This document shows positions 52,268 through 60,852 of a stretch of 64,000 nucleotides of DNA, one piece after another; the stretch's first letter is position 1; the number at the start of each line of letters is the position of its first letter. Origin of the DNA: Legionella_A sp963772805 (GTDB lineage: Bacteria; Pseudomonadota; Gammaproteobacteria; Legionellales; Legionellaceae); the NCBI GenBank assembly GCA_963772805.1, contig CAVYYU010000002.1, positions 186,001-250,000 of the forward strand, in the 5' to 3' direction. A program made the translations under genes and the position numbers. The notes under the pieces were generated by a model that searched no databases, was not told the DNA's origin, and saw only the letters and a list, made by a program, of their open reading frames with translations.

Positions 52268-53677
52268 ATGTCGTTACAATCACAATTTTCGAGTTTACAG
52301 GAAGAGCATTGCCTTGCGCCTTATTTATCCTATAACGTGCGAAGACAGACCATTAAAAAAATCAAATTGCTGCTGCAACAACACGCCGACGAGCTCGCCA
52401 CCGCGGTGAGTGAAGATTTTGGGCATCGTTCGCGGGATGAAACCTTGTTTTTAGAGGTACTTCCGGTGATTAATGCCATTAATTATTGCCTGAAAAATCT
52501 GCGTGCGTGGATGAAAAAGCGCAATCGCCATGTGCCTTGGCAGCTGCAGCCGGCATCCGCTTATATATTTCCACAACCATTAGGCGTGGTCGGTATTATG
52601 GTGCCGTGGAATTATCCACTCTACTTATCGTTAGTACCGTTGGTGTATGCGTTGGCGGCGGGTAATCGCGTGTTGCTTAAAATGTCGGAATTATCGCCAC
52701 ACATCGGTATTACGCTTGCGCAATTATTGCTGGAGTGCGGTATTGATGAACGCGAAGTAGTGGTCGTTAATGGACCTGTTGAGCTTGCACAGGAGTTTGC
52801 GGCATTGCCTTTCGCACACCTTTTATTTACGGGGTCCACTGCCACAGGCAGGCATATCATGCGCGCGGCGAGTAATAATTTAACACCAGTGACCCTAGAG
52901 CTTGGCGGGAAATCACCGGCAATTATCTCATCATCGGCAAAGCCTGATTATTTTAACCGCGTATTTTTTGGCAAACTGGTCAATGCGGGGCAAACGTGTA
53001 TTGCGCCAGATTATTTGCTGATCTCACCCGAGTTGGAAGCGACGATAGAACAGACATGCGTTGATTTCCTGCATACTCATTATCCTGATTTAATGAACAA
53101 TGATGACTACACCAACATTATTTCAGCACAGCATCAGCAACGTTTGCTAGCGTTGTTGGATGATGCTCGCGAAAAGGGTGCACGGATTGTCGCCGTGGGT
53201 AAACGGGCTGAGCATAGCCAAAAACTACCGTTTTATCTGGTGTTCGAAGCGACACCGAGCATGCGTATAATGCAGGAAGAAATTTTTGGTCCTCTACTAC
53301 CGGTACTGACTTATCGCTCATTTGCCGACGCTTTAGATTTAATTAACACCAGACCCAAACCGTTGGCCTTGTATTATTTTGGGGAAAACAAGGATGAAAT
53401 CAATCAATTACAGACGCAAACGCTCTCCGGTGCGTTGGTTATCAATGACAGCATTACGCACGTGGCAATAGATGATTTACCCTTTGGCGGTGTTGGTGAT
53501 AGTGGCATGGGGCAATATCACGGGCGTGAGGGGTTTGATACGTTTTCACAATTAAAACCGGTGGTAGTCAAGGGACGCATTTCCTCCTTGTCCTGGTTTT
53601 ATCCGCCTTATGGAAAATTGCTGCGCTTTTTTTTGACATGGGTTGGTGGGATGAGCGTGACAAAAAAGGGTCGGTGA
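52268..53677 (+). CDS. Coniferyl-type (class 3) aldehyde dehydrogenase
   Basis: 469 residues from ATG 52268 (MSLQSQFSSLQEEHCLAPY), with AAGGAA upstream. NAD(P)-dependent aldehyde dehydrogenase: MVPWNYPLYLSLVPLVYALA, the general-base Glu in TLELGGKSPAIISS, the nucleophilic Cys in VNAGQTCIAPDYLLIS and FGPLLPVLTYRS. The hydrophobic tail (SWFYPPYGKLLRFFLTWVGG) resembles fatty aldehyde dehydrogenases that associate with membranes. Pairing with a lysoplasmalogenase, which releases fatty aldehyde, makes a lipid-aldehyde clearance role more attractive than lignin-type substrates. Confidence 0.9.
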   Translation: MSLQSQFSSLQEEHCLAPYLSYNVRRQTIKKIKLLLQQHADELATAVSEDFGHRSRDETLFLEVLPVINAINYCLKNLRAWMKKRNRHVPWQLQPASAYIFPQPLGVVGIMVPWNYPLYLSLVPLVYALAAGNRVLLKMSELSPHIGITLAQLLLECGIDEREVVVVNGPVELAQEFAALPFAHLLFTGSTATGRHIMRAASNNLTPVTLELGGKSPAIISSSAKPDYFNRVFFGKLVNAGQTCIAPDYLLISPELEATIEQTCVDFLHTHYPDLMNNDDYTNIISAQHQQRLLALLDDAREKGARIVAVGKRAEHSQKLPFYLVFEATPSMRIMQEEIFGPLLPVLTYRSFADALDLINTRPKPLALYYFGENKDEINQLQTQTLSGALVINDSITHVAIDDLPFGGVGDSGMGQYHGREGFDTFSQLKPVVVKGRISSLSWFYPPYGKLLRFFLTWVGGMSVTKKGR

Positions 53678-53800
53678 CATTTTAACCCTTATTTCTTTAT
53701 TAATGGTGAAATTTTTATTTGCAGAAGGGCTTTCATAGGGAAGATGTAGGTGCTTGTATAGCTCCTCCCTTTGTAAAGTGAGGCAGGGAGGGTTTGGGCT

Positions 53801-54433
53801 TTACTTGGTTTTATCTTTATATTCACACAAATCGTGAATGACGCATGTAGGGCAATGCGGCTTGCGGGCAGTGCAGACGTAGCGCCCGTGTAAAACTAGC
53901 CAATGGTGAGCGTTCGCTAAAAATTCTGGTTCTATGTTTTTAAGCAACCCTTGCTCGACCACTAATGGAGTTTTGCCCCTGGCTAGTCCCGTGCGGTTTG
54001 CCACGCGAAATACATGGGTGTCGACAGGTATGGTTGGTTCGCCAAATGCGGTATTGAGCACTACATTCGCCGTTTTGCGCCCTACACCGGGCAGGGTTTG
54101 CAGTGCCTCGCGATCAGTTGGAACTTCTCCCTGATGTTTGTCGAGGATGAGTTGGCAGGTCTGTATAATATTCGCCGCTTTACTATTAAACAAACCAATG
54201 GTCTTAATGTAGTCTTTGAGCCTTTCCTCACCTAAATCAAGTATGGCTTTGGGCGTGTTTGCATGCGCAAATAGTTTGACGGTCGCCTTATTGACGCTGG
54301 CATCGGTTGCTTGCGCCGACAAGATAACTGCAATCAGCAACTCAAACGTTGAGTTATAGTGCAACTCGGTTGTGGGATTGGGGTTTTGCGCGCGCAGGCG
54401 CTCGAAAATTTCACGGCGTTTTTGCTTGTTCAT
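53801..54433 (-). CDS. nth: Endonuclease III
   Basis: 210-residue DNA glycosylase/AP lyase that removes oxidised pyrimidines. The helix-hairpin-helix region LQTLPGVGRKTANVVLNTAF holds the catalytic Lys, and the Asp is in PVDTHVFRVANRTGL. The C-terminal [4Fe-4S] cluster ligands are in CTARKPHCPTCVIHDLC. Its ATG shares a TAATG overlap with the rnfB stop, so translation is coupled. Last gene of the metG-rnfB-nth unit. Confidence 0.96.
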   Translation of the reverse strand: MNKQKRREIFERLRAQNPNPTTELHYNSTFELLIAVILSAQATDASVNKATVKLFAHANTPKAILDLGEERLKDYIKTIGLFNSKAANIIQTCQLILDKHQGEVPTDREALQTLPGVGRKTANVVLNTAFGEPTIPVDTHVFRVANRTGLARGKTPLVVEQGLLKNIEPEFLANAHHWLVLHGRYVCTARKPHCPTCVIHDLCEYKDKTK

Positions 54434-55038
54434 TATTTTTTCGCCTGTACCCGCGCCAACGCTTGCGTAATATAATCTTGTTTCGCCAGCTTGTTTTGTT
54501 GTTGACTGGCGTTCATCGCCGCCAGTTTTCTCTTTTCGCGATAAGCTTGCTGTTGCTCATGCTCTGCGCGCAAGTTGCGAACCAGGCGGGCATTGTAACG
54601 TTGCCGCGCGAGATCCTGGTCATAGCTTGCAGGTGGCGTGCTCACCATTTCAATACAATCCACTGGGCAGGGTTCTACACAAAGGCCACAACCCGTGCAT
54701 TCATCGGTAAGGACTGTATGCATCAATTTACCGCTGCCAATGATGGCATCGACCGGACAAGCTTTAATACATTTAGTGCAGCCGATGCATTCAGCCTCGC
54801 GGATTAGCGCCAATGTCGGCTGACGTGTGTTGGCCGTGGCGCCAGCCAGAAATGGCTCGGCATCGATGTGCAACAATTGCGCCAGTGCTTTAACCGTCTG
54901 AACGCCGCCTGGCGGGCAGCGGTCAATGGTCGCGGTGCCTTGCGCCAGTGCTTCGGCATAAGGCATACAACCCGCATAGCTGCATTCGCCGCATTGAGTT
55001 TGTGGTAACAGCGCGTCAATGTTTTTGGCCGTTATCAT
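54433..55038 (-). CDS. rnfB: RnfB-type ferredoxin subunit
   Basis: 201 residues. The N-terminal cluster motif CGECSYAGCMPYAEAL is followed by two 4Fe-4S ferredoxin motifs, CIGCTKCIKACPVDAI and CTGCGLCVEPCPVDCI, as in the RnfB subunit of Rnf complexes. The N-terminal membrane helix of canonical RnfB is missing and no other rnf genes are nearby. It is therefore probably a soluble electron carrier, perhaps serving the cluster enzyme Nth or the synthesis of clusters. A basic, Gln-rich tail (HEQQQAYREKRKLAAMNASQ) ends the protein. It overlaps metG by one base (TAATG). Confidence 0.88.
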   Translation of the reverse strand: MITAKNIDALLPQTQCGECSYAGCMPYAEALAQGTATIDRCPPGGVQTVKALAQLLHIDAEPFLAGATANTRQPTLALIREAECIGCTKCIKACPVDAIIGSGKLMHTVLTDECTGCGLCVEPCPVDCIEMVSTPPASYDQDLARQRYNARLVRNLRAEHEQQQAYREKRKLAAMNASQQQNKLAKQDYITQALARVQAKK

Positions 55039-56684
55039 TATTGCACCTTGTTTTGCGCCAGCATGGCATCGATCTTTTCTTTTTCCACGCGCGTTATTAA
55101 CGGTATAAAGGTGTTAATGGTGTGGTTGAGCAGAGGCGTATCAATACTGCTCCAGGTTAGGGGGGCACAACTTAAAAACTGCTCGGCTGCGATTGCCATT
55201 TGTGGTAACACCGGTTTTAAATAAGTGATTAACACACGAAACAGATTCAGACCCATAGTGCAAATCGTTTGTACTTCATGCAGGCGCGCAGGCTCCTTTG
55301 CCAGTAGCCAGGGCTTCTGAATATCAATGTATTGATTGACCCGATCAGCACACTCCATGATTTGACGAATGGCGCGAGCATAATCGCGTTGCACATAGGC
55401 CTCGATAATGTCAGCACGGGGTGCTAGCACATCTTGATATAATGCAGGGTCGCCCAGCGCGCTTGCTAATTGGTTATCAAAGCGCTTGTTGATGAATCCA
55501 GCACAGCGGCTGGCAATATTCACGACTTTACCTACCAAATCAGCATTGACGCGGTTGGTGAAGTCTTCAAAGTTGAGATCTAAATCATCAACACGGCCAT
55601 TGAGTTTGGCCGCAAAATAATAACGCAAGTATTCGGGATGCAAGTGTGCCAGATAGGTTCGTGCCTCAATAAATGTGCCGCGTGATTTAGACATTTTCAG
55701 GCCGTCAATGGTTAAAAACCCATGGGTAAAGACGGAAGTGGGCAGACGGTGGTCGCTGCCTGCCAATAATGCTGGCCAAAATAGCGCATGGAAATAGACA
55801 ATATCCTTGCCCACGAAATGATATAACTCGGTCGTTGAGTCTTTATCCCAGTATTCAGCGAATGATGCGTCATGCTCATCGCAATATTTTTTAAAGCTGG
55901 CCATGTAGCCAATCGGCGCATCAAGCCATACGTAAAAATATTTGTCTACGGTTCCTGGAATGGCGAAACCAAAATAGGGGGCGTCACGCGAAATGTCCCA
56001 TGGTTTTAGGCCCGCGGTAAACCATTCATCAAGCTTGTTGGTAACTTCGGCTTGTAAATGGCCGTTGCGTGTCCATTCTTTTAATAATTGCTCGTAGCGC
56101 GGCAAATCAAAGAAATAATGTTCTGATTCTTTCTCAATGGGTGTAGCACCTGATATCGCTGATATTGGGTCGAGCAAATCAGTCGGGGCGTAGGTGGCGC
56201 CACAGGACTCACAGCTATCACCATACTGATCGAGCGCACCGCATTTGGGGCAGGTGCCTTTTACATAACGGTCGGGTAAAAACATGTTTCTGACCGGATC
56301 ATAGGCTTGGCTTATGGTTTTCTTGATAATGTCGCCGCGAGCCTGTAATTTTGCATACACACTCTCAGCCAGGGCGCGATTTTCCGCCGAGTGGGTGGTG
56401 TGGTAGCAATCATAAGCGATATTAAATGCGGCAAAATCGCGCTCATGACTTTGCTGCATTTCGGCAGTCAGCGCTTCAGGCGTGATCCCTAACTGTTCGG
56501 CTTTCAGCATAATGGGGGTGCCGTGTGCATCATCGCCACAAATACTGATGCATTGATGCCCCAGCATTTTATGGGTGCGCACCCAAATATCAGTTTGGAT
56601 GTGTTCCACCAAATGGCCCAAATGCAGATGACCATTGGCATAAGGGAGGGCGCTGGTAACCAGCATTTTGCGAACAGTTGTCAT
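55038..56684 (-). CDS. metG: Methionine-tRNA ligase
   Basis: 548 residues from ATG 56684 (MTTVRKMLVTSALPYANGH). Class I synthetase with the HIGH-type motif NGHLHLGHL, a four-Cys zinc knuckle (CPKCGALDQYGDSCESC) and the KMSKS loop in IDGLKMSKSRGTF. The C-terminal EMAPII-like tRNA-binding domain of the E. coli enzyme (about 125 residues) is absent, making this the shorter form. First gene of the metG-rnfB-nth chain, where each junction is a one-base TAATG overlap. Confidence 0.96.
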   Translation of the reverse strand: MTTVRKMLVTSALPYANGHLHLGHLVEHIQTDIWVRTHKMLGHQCISICGDDAHGTPIMLKAEQLGITPEALTAEMQQSHERDFAAFNIAYDCYHTTHSAENRALAESVYAKLQARGDIIKKTISQAYDPVRNMFLPDRYVKGTCPKCGALDQYGDSCESCGATYAPTDLLDPISAISGATPIEKESEHYFFDLPRYEQLLKEWTRNGHLQAEVTNKLDEWFTAGLKPWDISRDAPYFGFAIPGTVDKYFYVWLDAPIGYMASFKKYCDEHDASFAEYWDKDSTTELYHFVGKDIVYFHALFWPALLAGSDHRLPTSVFTHGFLTIDGLKMSKSRGTFIEARTYLAHLHPEYLRYYFAAKLNGRVDDLDLNFEDFTNRVNADLVGKVVNIASRCAGFINKRFDNQLASALGDPALYQDVLAPRADIIEAYVQRDYARAIRQIMECADRVNQYIDIQKPWLLAKEPARLHEVQTICTMGLNLFRVLITYLKPVLPQMAIAAEQFLSCAPLTWSSIDTPLLNHTINTFIPLITRVEKEKIDAMLAQNKVQ

Positions 56685-56813
56685 AGGGCTTATCCACGGC
56701 AATAAAAATGGTAAATTATAACGCATCCATTTGGCAATTGCTGTATATAATTAAAGTTGGGATGAGATTCAATCGCTAATTTGACTCGTGAATAAAAATT
56801 GGAGCATGTTCTT

Positions 56814-57377
56814 ATGAGTAACCCACGTCTTATCATTGGTATCAGCGGCTCGTCGGGTATTATTTATGCCATTCGCCTGTTGCAGGTTTTGCGCGACATG
56901 CCGGTGGAAACGCATTTAGTGGTGAGCAAAGCCGCGCAATTAACGCGTGCGTATGAAACGACGATGAGTTTGGCTGAGCTGAAATTGTTAGCAGATGTTT
57001 ATCATCGTTACAGCGATATTGCCGCACCGATTGCCAGTGGTTCATTTAGAACCATAGGTATGATCGTAGCCCCCTGCTCGATGAAGTCGTTAGCGGAAAT
57101 CGCCAACGGCATTGCCGGTAATTTGCTGACGCGTGCGGCGGACGTGGTGTTGAAGGAGCGTCGTCGCCTGGTTTTGATGCCGCGTGAAACACCCCTGCAT
57201 CTGGGGCATTTGCAAAACATGGTCGCTGTGACGCAAATGGGGGGTATTATCTGTCCACCGCAACCGGCCTTTTATAATAAACCGCAAACTATAGAGGACT
57301 TGGTCAATGACAGTGTTGGCCGCGTATTGGATTTGTTTGATTTGGACAGCGGTTTGGTGCGCCGTTGGGGCGAATAA
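56814..57377 (+). CDS. ubiX: Flavin prenyltransferase UbiX
   Basis: 187 residues from ATG 56814 (MSNPRLIIGISGSSGIIYAI), with GGAG nine bases upstream. It makes prenylated FMN, the cofactor of the UbiD decarboxylase in ubiquinone synthesis. Characteristic blocks are GISGSSGIIYAIRLLQVL (FMN phosphate), IVAPCSMKSLAEIANGIAGN and RRLVLMPRETPLHLGHLQNM. Single gene divergent from metG and ended by a bidirectional terminator. ubiD is not in the window. Confidence 0.95.
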   Translation: MSNPRLIIGISGSSGIIYAIRLLQVLRDMPVETHLVVSKAAQLTRAYETTMSLAELKLLADVYHRYSDIAAPIASGSFRTIGMIVAPCSMKSLAEIANGIAGNLLTRAADVVLKERRRLVLMPRETPLHLGHLQNMVAVTQMGGIICPPQPAFYNKPQTIEDLVNDSVGRVLDLFDLDSGLVRRWGE

Positions 57378-57378
57378 A

Positions 57379-57401
57379 AAACGCGGCCTTGGCCGCGTTT
57401 T
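57379..57401 (+). terminator. Bidirectional terminator between ubiX and the 57430 gene
   Basis: AAACGCGGCC (57379-57388) pairs with GGCCGCGTTT (57391-57400) over a 2-base loop. T-rich sequence lies to the right and an A run to the left (AATAAAAA), so it can serve ubiX on the plus strand and the convergent gene on the minus strand. Confidence 0.75.
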
Positions 57402-57429
57402 GCAATGGAACTGCAGGAGAAAGTACTTA

Positions 57430-57903
57430 TTACATGCCTGGGGCAGGAGCCGCGACTTCATCTTTACTTTCTATTTCTTCATCTTTTGGTTCGTTGGCAA
57501 ACATGCTATGCGTTGCCAATGCGCTATCAGCCGTTGCAGGTTTAGCCGTATGTGCTGGTGTCAATGTTGGTGCAGAACGCTTCACGGCGTCAGCTTCGAC
57601 GTCATCGTCATTAGCGCTAACACTGGGTACTGTTTTTGGTTGGGTGTGAGCAATTACAGGTTCGTTATTGCCGAACAGTTTGCCGAAAACCCAGCCTGCA
57701 GTAAGCAGAAATGCCGCGGTGCTTGCAACAGCGATAGTGACAACTACGCCAGTGGCAATTGTGGCGGCTGCACTACCAAAAACAGCGAATAGAGGTGATG
57801 AGGCAAGCAGCATCATAGCCGCGGTAATGGCTGTTGGTGGGGCAACGATGCATAAAGCGCCGACTGCAAGGCTCGCAGATACTGCTAGTAGTTTATAAAA
57901 CAT
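57430..57903 (-). CDS. Unknown protein with hydrophobic N-terminus and acidic C-terminus
   Basis: 157 residues from ATG 57903 (MFYKLLAVSASLAVGALCIV), with GGAG upstream. The first 80 residues are two or three hydrophobic, Ala-rich segments (AITAAMMLLASSPLFAVF, ATIATGVVVTIAVASTAAFL). The rest is disordered, rich in A, P, T, D and E, ending in EPKDEEIESKDEVAAPAPGM. An acidic cluster close to the C-terminus resembles the E-block seen in some Dot/Icm substrates, but many disordered tails look similar. No family recognised. Confidence 0.6.
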   Translation of the reverse strand: MFYKLLAVSASLAVGALCIVAPPTAITAAMMLLASSPLFAVFGSAAATIATGVVVTIAVASTAAFLLTAGWVFGKLFGNNEPVIAHTQPKTVPSVSANDDDVEADAVKRSAPTLTPAHTAKPATADSALATHSMFANEPKDEEIESKDEVAAPAPGM

Positions 57904-58048
57904 GTTTTGCTCCTTGGTTAAAATCGCTGAAAATTGTATCACTTATTTTGGCTATGACGCATTAAGAATAAGCACCATATGGCTGTATCCATGTAACTGC
58001 TTGTATTTTATAGCGAATAAATTGGATGCCAGGGGTGATTAGTATGAA

Positions 58049-58720
58049 TTATTCATAATAAGTCGGATCGGCGGTTTGTGCTGCAGAAAAACCCTTGGCC
58101 CTGAAGGTGCAGCTATCGCATCGTCCGCAGGCAGCACCATCCTCATTGGGTTGATAACAGGAAATAGTCAGGCTGTAATCGACACCCAGGCGAATACCTT
58201 CCTGAATAATTTCAGCTTTGTTTAAATGGAGCAAGGGGGCGTGAATGGTAAAGTGCTGCCCCTCAACGCCAGCTTTGGTAGCCAAATTGGCCAGTGTTTG
58301 AAACGCATTGATATATTCCGGACGGCAATCAGGATAATTCGAATAGTCAACGACGTTGGCACCAATAAAAATATCGTAGGCACCAATGGTCTCGGCAAAA
58401 CTCAAGGCATTGGCTAAAAAAATGGTATTTCGCGCTGGCACATAGGTTATTGGGATTTCATCGCTGAGATGAAAATTAGGCACGGCGATGCTGGTATCGG
58501 TGAGTGCTGAGCCACCGAACTGCCCCATATCAAGATTGACCACCCGATGCTCGCAGACACCAAGCATGGCCGCCACGCGACTTGCCGCAGTTAGCTCACA
58601 CGCATGCCTTTGCCCATAGTTAAAACTAAGCGCGTGACAACTGAATCCTTGGGCATTGGCCATTGCTAGACACGTGCTTGAGTCAAGGCCTCCAGAAAGT
58701 AATACCACTGCTTTTTTCAT
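58049..58720 (-). CDS. queC: 7-cyano-7-deazaguanine synthase
   Basis: 223-residue ATP-dependent enzyme of queuosine precursor synthesis that converts carboxy-deazaguanine to preQ0. ATG 58720 or the adjacent ATG 58723 is the start (MKKAVVLLSGGLDSSTCLAM); the frame upstream is not conserved. The PP-loop is LLSGGLDSSTCLA and the zinc-binding cysteines are in ISCYQPNEDGAACGRCDSC. Length is standard. No queD, queE or queF is adjacent. Confidence 0.95.
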   Translation of the reverse strand: MKKAVVLLSGGLDSSTCLAMANAQGFSCHALSFNYGQRHACELTAASRVAAMLGVCEHRVVNLDMGQFGGSALTDTSIAVPNFHLSDEIPITYVPARNTIFLANALSFAETIGAYDIFIGANVVDYSNYPDCRPEYINAFQTLANLATKAGVEGQHFTIHAPLLHLNKAEIIQEGIRLGVDYSLTISCYQPNEDGAACGRCDSCTFRAKGFSAAQTADPTYYE

Positions 58721-58919
58721 CATTAATAACCCGTCTTGCAACCAATGTGGCTTGATCGTAGCATTTTAAGGCAACTAAATCTTTAACTATTTCATGTTGG
58801 CTTAATTTGGCTTGTTTGAAAATTAATGCTATGTTATTACATATGGTATAAAATAATACAACCTGCTCTTTTGAGCAAGCCAACTGGGCCCGCCGGACGA
58901 CAGATCTTAGGGTGATAAC

Positions 58920-60740
58920 ATGACCACGAATAACATATTGGAAAAAATGGCATTTAATACCCTGGATAACGCTGGCCAAAAAGCCATTCGTCGGTTGTTT
59001 TCTAATCAGTATCTCAAGGGTAAAAAACCAGACTGGAATACGCTCGAACTGTTCAGACAGCGACAATCATTAGCCTCGACCGTGAGTTTTTACGATAATC
59101 GTTTGGGTGACCTTATTCCAGCAACGTATCAATTTTTGTCTGAACATCAAAAAAAGGCGGTTGAGCAAGAGCTGCTTTTCATGTTCTACGTTTTTTCGGC
59201 ACAATACCAGCTTGATGAGGCGGAACATCGTCGACAAGGCTTGCAAGAGCAAAGCGTGCGAATCTTTGAGTGTGTGACGCTTCTCAAGCAGCTGCGCGAG
59301 GATAAAAGCAAAACGCCGGCAGCAATGCTTGCCAGAGCGGCGGCAGATTCTGAAAAACATCTTAAATACTTAGGTCTCACGATAGTCGGACCTTTTATGG
59401 TTGAAAAAATGCTGCAATTGAGCAGTGGTAAAACCACAACCATTAAAGAGTGGATGGGTGAGGTCAACAGTCGACGTCTCTATTGGGTTTGGGGTGGTGG
59501 GATGCTTGCTAGCGTGATAGGCATGTTGTCCGATGACTTTCTCAATAAACCACAGGCACAACAAGCGCTCGCCGTGCCATCTACCCTGTCAGGTTATATG
59601 AGCTGGATGCTTTATTACACGCGTTTTGCCATTAATTTAGGCTTGTTACTCAAGCATACGATCGCAGGCTCGTGGATGAGCGCTGAAGAAAAGGCCGTTC
59701 CCGCCTGGGAGCGCTTCCAAACGCAATGGCAACAACGAAAGTTCGATTTGCTGAACGATTCAATTTGGGCCACTGCCAATATGGTGTGTTTCTTCTGGTT
59801 AACCGGCAGTGGCATGCCTGGTTATTGGGGTAACGTGTTAACGGCGGGGCTTTTGATACTCGACATTTCATTGACTATCTGGCGCATGTGTGAGGAAAGC
59901 ACGCAGCATAATAAGGAAATGCTCCGGTTAACGGGCGAGATAGCCGATTTAAGGGCAAAAATCGCGGCAACTCCATTGGATATAGATGAAGATAGGGAAA
60001 TATTGCAACAGCAGCTGGCAGTTTTGCAAAAAGGCAGGGACAAATGTGAATTTGATTGGACTTATAAAAAATACAAGCAGATCAATGATCTTGTTTATGC
60101 CATTAGCTTGTTGGCGGCGTTTAGCGTTGTGTGCTGCATGTTCTTCCCGCCAGCGGCTATCGCACCTGCGACGGCGATGCTCCTTGGTGTGATTGGCGCC
60201 GCGCTATGTTTTACTCTGAATGTTGCATATGCCGCAGTTAGTGGTGCCCTCGATATTGCTAAAGAGCGAGCGGTAGGTAAGTTGGCTAAACACGAGAAAA
60301 CGCAACTGCTGGCGCAATTTAACCAGAATCCCGATGAATTACAGAAAAAACAATGGTATCTGGATATTAAAAAATTAGAGGCCAGTTCTGATTATCAGCA
60401 ACGCGTGGTCGATTACCAAAAAATGCAGTTGGTGAAATCAGTGTTGATTAGTCTGCTGGTTCCGCCTTTGGTCTTCGTCTCTTTTATGTTTATGCCGCTG
60501 GGCATAGGGCTGGCTGTTGTCAGCGCGGGATTGGCGCTCGCACTGATGGCGAATATTATTCTCAGTCGCTTTGAACCTGAGGCCGATAAAATGCCGGCGT
60601 TCAACGAGAATGAATACCGCAATTTTGAGCGCAGAGTCGGCAATGCACGCCTTGGTTTTTTCCCACCAGCAGTACGTGATGGCGCAGAGCAGGGAGCGGG
60701 TGATGATTTGGTCCTCGGCGCTAATCCCGCTGGTAGCTAG
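58920..60740 (+). CDS. Multipass membrane protein with coiled-coil segments, unknown
   Basis: 606 residues; AGGGTG lies six bases before ATG 58920. The N-terminal 170 residues are soluble helices, then come several TM segments (YWVWGGGMLASVIGML, NVLTAGLLILDISLTIW, LVYAISLLAAFSVVCCMFFP, MLLGVIGAALCFTLNVAYAA, VLISLLVPPLVFVSFMFMPL). They are separated by long charged helices (STQHNKEMLRLTGEIADLRA). The last 50 residues are soluble. No domain recognised. The layout parallels the protein at 8889. It converges on the SecA-like gene, separated by a palindromic repeat. Confidence 0.7.
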   Translation: MTTNNILEKMAFNTLDNAGQKAIRRLFSNQYLKGKKPDWNTLELFRQRQSLASTVSFYDNRLGDLIPATYQFLSEHQKKAVEQELLFMFYVFSAQYQLDEAEHRRQGLQEQSVRIFECVTLLKQLREDKSKTPAAMLARAAADSEKHLKYLGLTIVGPFMVEKMLQLSSGKTTTIKEWMGEVNSRRLYWVWGGGMLASVIGMLSDDFLNKPQAQQALAVPSTLSGYMSWMLYYTRFAINLGLLLKHTIAGSWMSAEEKAVPAWERFQTQWQQRKFDLLNDSIWATANMVCFFWLTGSGMPGYWGNVLTAGLLILDISLTIWRMCEESTQHNKEMLRLTGEIADLRAKIAATPLDIDEDREILQQQLAVLQKGRDKCEFDWTYKKYKQINDLVYAISLLAAFSVVCCMFFPPAAIAPATAMLLGVIGAALCFTLNVAYAAVSGALDIAKERAVGKLAKHEKTQLLAQFNQNPDELQKKQWYLDIKKLEASSDYQQRVVDYQKMQLVKSVLISLLVPPLVFVSFMFMPLGIGLAVVSAGLALALMANIILSRFEPEADKMPAFNENEYRNFERRVGNARLGFFPPAVRDGAEQGAGDDLVLGANPAGS

Positions 60741-60780
60741 CCGCGGTTGGGTTCGGTATTTTTTCAACCCAGCATCACCC

Positions 60781-60852
60781 ATGTAGGTTGGCGCTGAGCT
60801 TGCAAAGCCCAACATGATGTTGGGCGGCACGCCGTTTAGTACCAACCTACAT
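60781..60852. repeat. Diverged GTAGGTTGG palindromic repeat, copy 2
   Basis: ATGTAGGTTGG (60781-60791) pairs with CCAACCTACAT (60842-60852) as the outer arms. GCCCAACAT (60807-60815) pairs with ATGTTGGGC (60817-60825) as an inner hairpin. The segments between no longer pair. It is related to the perfect copy at 15291-15380. The TAG stop of the SecA-like gene falls inside the right arm. Confidence 0.8.

Noticed and set aside
57307..57792. 161-residue plus-strand ORF rich in Cys and Trp
   Set aside because: Spans the end of ubiX, a terminator and the reverse of the next gene, so cannot be a sensible transcript.
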